Source of the DNA: Pocillopora verrucosa
Taxonomy: Eukaryota > Cnidaria > Anthozoa > Scleractinia > Pocilloporidae
Assembly: GCF_036669915.1 (NCBI RefSeq)
Contig: NC_089312.1
Coordinates: forward strand, 24,560,404-24,624,403
Length of the DNA: 64,000 bases
Direction: 5' to 3'
Shown here: positions 11,801-21,900 of the stretch, piece after piece
How the letters are laid out: each line of letters begins with the position of its first letter
Position numbering within the stretch: position 1 is the stretch's first letter
The notes under the pieces: model-generated
Seen by the model: the letters and a program-made list of their open reading frames with translations, nothing else
Databases searched by the model: none
What the model was told of the DNA's origin: nothing
Program-made: the position numbers and the translations under genes

Positions 11801-14800
11801 TGGTAAGTGAGGATAAACTCTATATCTTTTCCCTTAATTTAGGTATTTCAAATATCCAAAAAAACAATAACTGTAAATATCAAGTGGTGTTATTGTTTAT
11901 TGTTGTGTATCAGTTCTTTAATTTATCACAATTTCTCTGTCTTTGCTTCTCTTTCAGAGTTTATTTTCAGGTAACAACAATACCCAGATCAGATATGATC
12001 TCCTGGACTGTAACATTTGCATATGTTCAACTACAGTGAGTTGATGTCTATTCTGTGGTAGTTGTTGTTGTTGTTTTGTTGTTGTTTTTTTTTTTCTTTA
12101 TGATTGAACAGCTCCCGTAAAAATTTCAATTTGTTCTTTGTTAGTGATGAATATTGTATTCATAATTTTCTGTTTATCAGGTTCCACAGTTATTTACTGA
12201 CAATTTTGATTATCAAACCAGAGATGATTTTGTTAGAGGAATACTTGTAAATGAGGAGGTAAGCACATTAAAATAAAAGTGCATTTTTATGGAACTTGAA
12301 AGTGTAAGTGAAGTTAACCCTGTAACTCCCACGAGTAACCAAGATATAATTTCTCCTTAAAATAGAATACAGTATAAAGCAGATAAGTGATGAGAATGTA
12401 GAAAATATCAATCAGGGGTGATTAGTTGATCCAATAACAACTCTCCAAGGTAAAATGATAAGAATTATATGGCAGACAGTAAGCAGAATTACTAGGTAAG
12501 AGCTTGGGAGTCGAAGGGTTAGTGAGCAGATGTAGTCTTGATTCAAATCTGAAAAATTGATCTCAAGAACTACAGTCTTCTAAGTCATTGTAAGTAATTT
12601 CTTTTTTTTTTCCTTTTAGATCATGGGTAACCAAATTCATTCATACATAATCAGTGACAAGTATGCTGCTAGAGTGTCCAACCCTTACATATAGACACAG
12701 TCAGGTTGGTAAGAAAAGTGTCCATCACCGTGTTTATTGACAGTTTGTTTGATTTGTTAAATAACGATGTTTTCTTCAAGAATTTGATCTCCACTTTGAC
12801 CTAGTGACCAGCATACTTTTTTGTAAAACTCCAATGAGATACTTAAGTGTATTAAAGATATACTGCAGTTGGAATGTTGGCTATATTTTTGAGACAATTT
12901 AAAGTAAATTTGAATCAAATCCAAGGGTTAATATTTTAAATACTATTCAGAGGTTCTCTCAGGAATCAGAAGTGTCTGTAAGTATTGTTCACAGATGCAT
13001 CAACAAACTCAACAAAATGACACACAGTGCAAAATGTTTTATATTGTAATTTTACTGTTTTTAATTTTTGTCCAATAGCAAAGACATTCTTAGTAGATGG
13101 GCCCTATCCAATAGTACCTGACAATAGTACATTTTTCATGGACTACTCCTACTCATTCACAAGACACAATGTTTACCTTGACAGTGAGCTCTCACTTGCC
13201 AGGTAAGTTATAAACTTGTACTTATCTTACCTGTATTAATTATTTGCCCCATTCATTCTCATTACACTCTGCCTTCTAATAAACTATATGAATTTCAGCA
13301 AGCTTAAGTTTACTTTTTTCCATCTTACAGGAATTGTGTATTAGAGGAAAATCTTTTAATTAGTAAGGTAACCTCAGTAGGTGTTGGAACAGTGATCACA
13401 AATTCTGTTATAGGTAGAAACTGCATTATAGGTGAGGACAAAATCTTATTAGATTTGTTTGGGGCTTTCCTTGTAAAGCATTTAGCTTTTCCCATGGACA
13501 TTTTGCATATGTGATATATCATATAAAAAAATTGCTTACATTGTTAAAAAAGATCTTTAAATTCACCAATTACTTCCTACTGTCAGCAGTTTATTGTGTA
13601 ATTTTTGTCTTGAATGTTTTTTGTTAGGATTATGACTTGTTTCACTTTCTTTCCCTATTAACTAATTGTCCACACTGCACTGTACTTTAACTTCAACTGA
13701 CTGATTGAGTGATTTAATGATTTTCAGGTGATAATGTTAGACTTGATGGTGTTCATCTCTGGGATAATGTGAAAGTAGATGATGGAGTAATATTTCAAAA
13801 TCAATTCTGTGCAAAAAATGTGCATATCAAAAGGTACACACAGCTGAACAATTGACATTGATGAAATATTTAGTTTCTTGTTTAAGAAAAAAGAGCGATG
13901 AAACATGTTGATGTTATTTTTGTATCTCACATGAATTTAATTGCATTTGTACCATGTACACAAATGATTTTACAATCTGCAGTTATCTTAATGTTTTTTC
14001 ACTTTCTTTCTGCCCCGTGCATAGGAATGTAACAATTACTGGGGGATCAATTATTTCATTTAATGTAAGTGATATGCCAAGTTCTCTTTATCCTAGTTTG
14101 GATCACTTTTTTCTCAAAAGTTATTTGAAGTACATGTTCTTAGTTCATGTGCCTTTTTGGCTCACAATGTACAAAATTACTTGGTAACTATTCCTATTAA
14201 AGTATTCTAGTAAATAAGTTTATCCCCTTGACTGTGTACATTGTAAGACAATCTCTTTATTGTCCAGTAAAAATTAAATGTTTGTCAGGGGCATAGCCAG
14301 GATTTTTCAAAGCAGGGGGGTCACACTATGTCAAACAGCGGGTACTCACCAATTTTTGCCACCTGAATATTATAGTTTGTTTACCTATAAAAAGGTTTAC
14401 AAAGGAGGTGGGGGGATCCAAAGGCACCCAGGACCCTTCCTAGCCATGCCTTGTTTGTGTTGTACATGTACAAACAAACCACAAAAATTTGTTATTGATA
14501 TTTAGGTAGTGGTTGGGCCCAACTTAGTGCTCTCTCCAGGAGTGAAAATAACACTGAAGAGAAAGACTGAGGATGAAACAGAATTTGGAATGGATGACCT
14601 ATCCCTTGATGAAAAACCAGTTGCTGAACAAAATGATGGTCTGTTGGTTTGTTATTTTCTGTAACTGTGTTCTAAACTTGTGTTCTTGTGTAAAGGATGT
14701 TACATTCTGCACTTAGCAATTATTAACTCTTAAAAGTGAGCTGAATCTTTCTCAAAGGCCTGAAGTTAGTTTGCAGCTAAATAAAACTTTGATTATTAGA

Positions 14801-17800
14801 TCATTATTAGAATGAGAATTACATCTAAAGCACAAACTGAAATATCCAAAAGATTGTGAGCCATTGTTTGAAGTCATCTGCTAATAACCATGTAACAAGG
14901 TCATAAGAAAATACAGCAAAACATAGAAATCATTAGTACTATATACATACATGTATAGTTATTGAGCACAGGTACTTGGTGTATGTAAAGATGTAAAGAT
15001 GATCCTTTTTATATAGTTTAATCCTGAGGAGTTGGCAGTGAAGGACAAGGACATGTGTGGAGACCTGATGTAGAATCTGATGATGAAATGGAGCAAGTAC
15101 AAGATGTGTGGGGTGAGAGAAAATATTTATGTGACACATACAAATACTTCCTCAAGTCCTCGATTTACTGTCAACTCAGGACACTAATGGTTATTATGAA
15201 AATTATCAATGAACTGACAATATTTGTCTGCAGCTTGGCTGCCAATGAATTAAGTACAGTGTTGTTACATGAGCTTGTGGTATCTCAAACTAAATTTTAG
15301 TTTTTTTTTACTGTAAGTTGGTGCGACAATGTACATTTTATTGTTTGTCTTGCATCCAATTGTCATTGGCATACTTCATGTGATATTCATTGTAATTGAA
15401 AGTACACTATTTGATATTGATTAGGACTGATAGAGTCAGTTCAAGTGAGGATGAAGTGAGCTCAATTTCCAGCGAAGAAAGAACCCCCCTGGTAGCCCAC
15501 TACATGAGGAGGACAGCAGATGTACGTACTTCCTACAAGACTCGATAGAGCTGTAATGACTGGTACCCTGCAATGATTTGTCTGATATGGAAGAGGGTGG
15601 GGTGGGCGGACTGTGTAGTAGGACCTCAGGTTGAGGGGTAAAAGTGGTAAGAGAAGATTTAAACTCGTAATGCTCTCTATTGCTAACTGATTCCGTGCGT
15701 CACTATTGTCTTCTCATAATTATTTACAACTAGACAAGGAAACAGTATCTTGTTTCTCTCTCTGTTGCCTCTCGCTACTCTTTGAATCGAATACTCACTA
15801 AGAAAAGTAAAATGCGTACACCTCCAGCTTAGCGAGTCCCCCGTTAAGACTCTCTTGTGCTTTACGTTCACTTCTACGTTTTATGTTTTAGTGTTTTACA
15901 ATGCAGTCCTAGAGTCCATACGACATGGTGTTGAAGATCAGGTGGATCCAGAGAACCTTGTATTGGAGATAAATGCTTCAAAGTAAGTTGACTGTGTAGA
16001 CATGAGCAGACTTTCAGATGAAACCGACACTGAATCTCGCTCCTGTGCAGTATAATCGTCTCTATATAAATATACACTTCGTGCGTTTAGCACGCCCGCC
16101 TGCCCTGCCCTGCCCTCCCCTCTCCTTTTCCTTCATACTTTTTGCTATTTTCTTTATTTGCATAACGGATATTCATGGACAATAACTTTATCTTACTGCA
16201 GGTTTGCATACAACGTGACCTCCACGAACTAAACCAAGCTGTGGTGAAATCTTTGCTGGAATCTTCTCTTCACGATTCTTCAATGCAGAGGCAAGACATG
16301 TCTAAAAATCTAAAAAGGTAAGCTGACTACGAACGACCTCTTCCGCTTCTCATCTCCATTATCATCGTGTGAACGAAGTCGTTTTCAGTTGGCGAAATCC
16401 TTTTTTTTCTCAGGCTGTAGATCATCTGCTACCGATGATTTTGAACTACATAAAGATTCTGATGGACCAAGAGACGTATTGTACGCAACAGAGGTTGGTT
16501 TTGTCTTACTTTCGTTTAGAAAAAAATTCAGTTTGTGTCGAAAGTGATTCGATATTTCGTTCTAATTTGATTTTATCACCGAGCTGAGAATGTAAATTGC
16601 CCCCCATAGAGAGTTTCTAAAGCTGACGTTTGAGTGCTTGTCCTTCGTCAGAGCGAAAGAGCGCTATTGCATTGGTTTTGCTTTACTTCGCTTGTGATTG
16701 GTCCAAAAAACTCGTGCTACTCTCTCAACCAATCAGATGCAAAACTAAAACCAACTCTGACTTGGTCGTTCGCGTTTTCCGCGCTTTAGATAGTTTGGCT
16801 GTTTTTACTTTGAGTTCTCATTGGCTCTCAAAGATATTTTGCTTTCTTCTGATTGCCGTTGTGATTACTTCGGTTTTGGTTTTATGACACTCAATAGTAA
16901 GCGCTCCATACGAAATGTGAATTGTTTGCTAATATACCCCGTCTGCAGCTCTTCTTGGTGGCAGCAGTGTTTGTAATTATATCACCCTCGAGGTGCTCTC
17001 GTTCGAAAAAGGACACAAAGTGAATCAGACGCAGGTTCGATATAAGCTTAGCGATAGAAAAATGGAAAACTCAAAATTTTAAAGACCCAACAGTAATGTT
17101 TAAACTTGCCATGTAACTGTAATGTTTTTTAGTTAGATTAGATTAACGATATAATTTCGTTTTTCTATAAATGAGTATTCACGCAGTACAATGAGAGAAG
17201 TTTTCATATCTTTGCTGGACAGGAATTTTTGTGCCAAGCCATGTGGGCTTCTCCACTGGTGTCAGACGTTTCTCTTCACCTTCTCTACGCCCAAGAAATC
17301 CTGGAGGCACCTAATTCTTCAGTGGGTTTATTCTCGCAAACCAACGGGTGGAGAGGAACGGAAGCTTTGAACCGCAGCGGAAACTATTGCGACAAACAAG
17401 TAAGTAGTTTTGTTACTTGATGCGTGTAACTGTTTCCCTTGTTTTGCCTTTTCCCGCGGGTGGATATGTCCCTAACTTTGCTTTTGCATCTCTCCTCCGC
17501 TTTGTGTTCATTAATTTATTCCCAATTTCTGTACCAACACTACATTAATCTTGAGAAAACTACCCTACAGCAAGGTTTGCTGTCTATGATGACGTTTTCA
17601 CGTGAATCGATAATTAATACAAACCAAAGGGTAGCGAGGAAATCTCCAGTCGGTGGTATGCCTTAGTGTTTCATATTCTGTTTGTCACAGATTTCTCGCT
17701 TTATCACTGTGGTTACAAGAGGCAGAGGAGGAAAGGGAGAGTGATGATGATGTTGAAACGGTGACGAAGGGGAATGAAAAACATTTTACCGTAAAGAGTC

Positions 17801-17817
17801 TTCCAAAAAGATTATAA
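8834..17817 (+). CDS. EIF2B5: Translation initiation factor eIF2B epsilon subunit (21 exons, several frame disturbances)
   Basis: Exons: 8834-8968, 9802-9926, 10110-10212, 10773-10855, 10959-11033, 11705-11802, 11958-12035, 12181-12258, 12620-12704, 13079-13202, 13331-13431, 13728-13833, 14025-14064, 14506-14638, 15017-15112, 15425-15521, 15892-15982, 16202-16317, 16414-16493, 17223-17399, 17691-17817. The order matches human EIF2B5: nucleotidyltransferase-like domain ([42 protein letters not shown]), left-handed beta-helix repeats ([31 protein letters not shown]), acidic linker, and W2/HEAT catalytic C-terminus ending in [14 protein letters not shown]. The complex exchanges GDP for GTP on eIF2 in the cytosol. 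About eight exons (6, 9, 10, 15, 16, 18, 19, 20) need a one-base shift to follow the conserved protein, though all splice sites look intact. This suggests residual assembly errors; a decayed intron-bearing copy is the alternative. Confidence 0.9.
11097..11333 (+). repeat. tRNA-derived SINE-like element, copy 2 (EIF2B5 intron 5)
   Basis: Begins with an A-box-like segment (tggtctaatggttagtgta) and, about 35 bases on, a B-box-like ggttccagacc, the spacing expected of a tRNA-derived promoter. The body shares 'ggaaattgtcagggaagcct' with the copy at 6817-7108 but is shorter. It lies wholly in an intron. Confidence 0.65.
11341..11547. repeat. Short terminal-inverted-repeat element (family A)
   Basis: About 205 bp. 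The left end reads ctctttaacccctaggagta and the right end is its approximate inverse, gttagggggtaaaggg. Inside are the family hallmarks 'tctcctt...' near the left end and 'aaattctctttgtcagcacc'. The same family occurs at 12314, 25371, 27441, 28396 and 39036. It has no coding capacity and looks like a MITE. It lies in EIF2B5 intron 5. Confidence 0.6.
12314..12520. repeat. Short terminal-inverted-repeat element (family A variant)
   Basis: About 205 bp in EIF2B5 intron 8, running from ttaaccctgtaactcccacg to gggagtcgaagggtt. It has the internal 'aatttctcctt' and 'tgatgagaatgtag' blocks seen, inverted, in the copy at 27441-27648, so the two belong to one subfamily. Confidence 0.55.
14286..14455. 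repeat. Small element with inverted ends (EIF2B5 intron 13)
   Basis: The left end ggggcatagccaggatt is mirrored by the right end cttcctagccatgcctt, giving imperfect terminal inverted repeats of about 15 bp around a 140-bp G-rich interior with no coding capacity. It looks like a non-autonomous DNA transposon remnant. Confidence 0.5.
16576..16664 (+). repeat. Fragment of the 'gctgacgttt...ccttcgtcagagcg' family
   Basis: Contains tgtaaattgcccccatagagagtttctaaagctgacgttt-type sequence and then ccttcgtcagagcg, the core of the family seen complete at 30265-30510. The middle is diverged. It lies in an EIF2B5 intron. Confidence 0.55.
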
Positions 17818-17819
17818 AA

Positions 17820-18950
17820 AATAAACTTTCCGTCTGTAGTTTCTAGGTAGTCTTTTTTTTCGGTTCCAAAGGGCCGGTCCATACACCTGTTGTTGTCCGT
17901 TTCCATCTTTGCCTGTGCGCCATGGTACGCCTTCATTCTCCAGAAGTGTTTCACATGTAACTTCTCATAACGTTGTTTGAAAATGTACATGAGTGATGGG
18001 AGAATTACAAATTACGTAGTGGGAGTTGAATGGTTAAAAGTTGTCAGTTCTGAGTGAACTGTGAACTCCCGAGACAAGTGTTGTTTTGATATCATAATGA
18101 ACGCTAAGATACTGGAAAGAATATTGAAAATAGTACAGTTGCATTAATTGAAACATTGGAAAGAACTTAGTTTACCTGTAGCTAAATGTGAATTTTATTA
18201 TTACAATGTAACATCTTGATTTTCTCATGACAATGTCATCCTCCAAAATATATGGAATTGATGTATTTAGTATTGAAGTTTCATTCTGATTTCTTTTCAA
18301 AATAAATTTGTCTTGGTCTGTTCCAAACCTCTTGAAGTTCTGTAAATAGAGAATACCTTTCGTTTGATGCATTCCGCGGAAATCGTCCCTAATTAAGAAA
18401 GTAAACTTAATACCAGACTCTGTATTTGCTGATTTGTTCGTTTGTTTGTTTGTTTGTTTGTTTTTCTTTTCAGTGTTCATTTGCAATTTCGGTAACCGGT
18501 CGTTTGGTTTCGCCTAGGATTCGTTTTGCTAACGACCAGTTCGCCAATGTCATAGGTTGTTTTGCCAACCCTAACATCTCATAGGTTGTTTCGCAAACGT
18601 ATTAAATCGACTTCTAATTGACTGAAAAGTTTTAGGGGGAGTTAAGTCGTTTCCTTATGAACTGAAAGTCCATTCGATACAAGTAGATTCAAGGCAAACT
18701 AAAGTCGATTTCATGCGTCCACTAAGTCCATTCGATACACTCAGAAAGTCGATTTGGTACAAAGAAAAGGATAAATTTGGAAGTTTTCATCCGTCTACGG
18801 TCCAGTAAACCAAAGTACATCAGCGAAACGACCTATAGGACGCTAGCGAACTGACTTGAGACAGTGAAATGACCAAAGACATTAATGAACTGGTCGTTGA
18901 CGAAACGACTCGTGAGCGAAACAACCGCATTTCATAGTCTCATATTAAAC
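17820..18950. other. Intergenic region with degenerate short repeats
   Basis: Between convergent EIF2B5 and the NOWA-like gene. It holds possible polyadenylation signals just past 17817 and near 18300, a TTTG microsatellite at about 18436-18466, and from 18490 to 18925 a degenerate array of short units resembling 'gcgaaacgacctat' and its complement. That array is related to the minisatellite at 40596-40795. No gene is supported. Confidence 0.5.
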
Positions 18951-18952
18951 AC

Positions 18953-21900
18953 TTAGAAACTGAGCGTCATGTTTGGGAGATGTTTCTCTGCCTGCGCAGT
19001 ATGAATGATACTTCGGTCATATTCTTCAAGTCCTAGGCTCTCTGGTCGAACTCGTCTCATGTAGTAAGACCTCTGTCTCGGCCGCACTGGTCGAGCCAGT
19101 CTGACTGGTTTTGGACGTCTGAATGGTAGTTTGAGATGTTTTCTTAGGTACATCTGACGTGCTATAGCTCGTTGGGCACTCCTGTACCGGCTGTACTGTT
19201 TGGAGAGACTAACAGTATTTAATAGTGAGTTTAGCCGCAAGAATGAGGCTCTAGTTAAAGTGGTGTGCAGATGTAGAGTCCTGAAAGAATATTTGCTATT
19301 TGAAATAAACTCAGACGTGAGTAACTAAAATTTTGTCCCACAATATCATTACAATATCTGGGTAAGAAAAGGGAAAATAAAGGCTTAGCTTAAAGAATAT
19401 ATGACTGATACATAGGAAGGAACAATTCAATACAGAATCCTTGACCCTCCGTGCGAATGGGCGAGGACGTCTCTTCTTGCATCTCTTTGTTCCAGGCGTA
19501 AGGGAGAGCATGTCTGTTTATCAGTTTAGCCGGCATTAGTTTGACATATTGTTGGTAAATGATAAAAGTTCTTCCTTGCATCTTTTGTGCTACCAATTAA
19601 CAATGTATAATGCTTTCGCATCTGACACAATAAGAAGCTTACTTATTAACAATGGATTTCCTAGCCGCACAACAGGCGTTATCACAACTTGGCGCGCAGT
19701 AGCCCGGGCAAGAGGGGTGGCATGGGTTTGGCACGTATTGTGTAGCACAGCACTGTGGGCTGCATTGAGGATAACACGAGAAATGACAAGATCCTGGACA
19801 TGTCATACTAGGAGCAGCACCAGTCATTGTAGCGGGCGCCGGAGCAACATCCTGCATCATGTCAGTGCAACAGTCATCATCACAATCTGGGAAACAGCTG
19901 TCGTCGCATGTACCAGGGCACGATGGGAGCTCTTGTGGCGCGAGGCGTGCAGGGGGGTGATACTTGTGTTCGTGGGGGTGAAAGGCGCAGCAGGCTACAC
20001 CGCAACCTGTGGAGTAGCAGATGTTTGGTTTGGAGCATGGTTGTGCGCATACTCCTACACTTTGTTTCTGTATTGGTCTTTTAGGTCTTAGATATCCTGC
20101 TGGTAGAGCGACTGAAAAACAAACAAACAAACAAGCAAAGGCATATTTTCAAAGTCATTATATATCGTGGAGTTGTTTTTAGCCAACAGTTTTGTAGTTA
20201 CCACTAAGTTAAGTAAATGGAGCCAGCAAAGTAAAACTGAGACAGGTAAGTATTTAAGCTTGCATAGAAACCAATTCAACTCATCTATTGCTTGTGCCAA
20301 AGCAAAATCAGGAAAAATTCATGAGTTTCGCTGGAGAAGCTATTTAATTTACCTAGAGATAATTTCCATTACCTTGGATGATAGAGAGCTAAATTTTATT
20401 TTCAGTAAAGCAAGGAACAGGTCCTTTTTCCCTTACCTGCTGACTCATATTTGTTTGCCACGAGATAGCTTCCGATCTTCCCGGAAATCAGCGCTAGGGA
20501 GAGACGATTAAGATTTCCTGGTTTGTCCTTCTTAAAAAGGAGCCCAAGTGTCGCTATCACACTGCCATTCCTACAATGGAAAAGTAGTTTTAGTTTATTT
20601 TACGGTGAAGACAACTCATTCAGCATCATGACTTTAATTAGAATGTTACTCTTAAAGTGATGTTCATTTTTAAAAGATACTTTTGCTTCGTGCAAAAAAC
20701 AATGAATTAACTGCATTGGAAACCAGTCAAAGAAAACACCTATAGGTCTCAGTCATTGAAGATGTCAAAAAATTGTTCTCTCCCGTGTTTCCAACATTTT
20801 CTCCCGAAAAGATTATTCTGCAAACGTTTGGAACCGGTAGTAAACTTTGCCGTTTACGTGGAAGGATATAACTTGAAGGCATCCTTTGAAAAATGACCTT
20901 AACATGAAAAATGAATACCGTCTGAAAGAGTGCATAGTTTTAGCTTGCAAGATGATCTATATATTATTTTCGGGAAGCACATCGTTTGTCGCACCGTATC
21001 GATATCAGCTGCACTTCTTGGAATCCGTCATCATCGTCGAATAGATTAATAATCTAAAAAGAAGTTATCAGAATAATGTAAACGGAGAGGATTTAACTCA
21101 AGGTGTATGCCACTCCTCCTAGGGTATATTTCCTTCCCCGCACTACCTTTCTCTGCTTTTTGCTTGATAAAACAAATTCAAACACCCGAAAAGCCCAATA
21201 TAACTCTCCAAAATAAGAGGGAAATAATCCATACCATTCTGTTTTTTAAACTTAATGGCTTGAAACAAAACTGTTCATCTATAGGTACAAACATCAGATC
21301 GTTTTACGATCAAAATTTTAAATTTAGCTTACGAGACTATAGACCTTGACAATACTGGGAACTAAACACAAATGGATTATCTTAGAGTACAGAAGCAACA
21401 AGTTAATTTAAATGCTTACGGCACTAGTTATGTTTCTTTTTGCTTCTTCGAAGTCCTTACTGCCCGGCACTCGCATCTCATCAGTATAAACCATCTTGGT
21501 GAAGCGAATTTCCACTCGGAAATCTTTACCTATGAATTATGTCAAACAAAGCGACGATATTTTTGTCATTCTCTGTGAATGGAATGCGGTGTAATTTTAT
21601 TTTCTAAGGTTAATCCTTAGTGGTAAATTGGTAAACCTTTCATCTCACAACCAAATACTTTCATTGCGATAATGTCATACCTCTCTTTGGCGTAATTAGA
21701 GATATGGCGGGGGGCAACTTGATTACTTTCTCTGCGGGCTTCTTGGGTATTTTAGCAGCCAGCGGAGCTACATATGAGAGGCCAGGTGGGTTTGTCACTC
21801 TTTGGCAGCTGCTCGTCGTTCATAGGTAAATTAGCAAAGTTCTCTACTCTCGCATCTTTTTCTTCCTGCCGTTCATAGTTTGAAGTTGAAGTCTCTTCAG

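Noticed and set aside
8834-17817. Processed (retroposed) pseudogene of EIF2B5
   Set aside because: Twenty introns with canonical borders are present, so it is not a retrocopy.
19549-20091. 180-codon plus-strand frame over the cysteine-module exon
   Set aside because: Antisense shadow of the module exon on the minus strand, which has the conserved CxxxC pattern.
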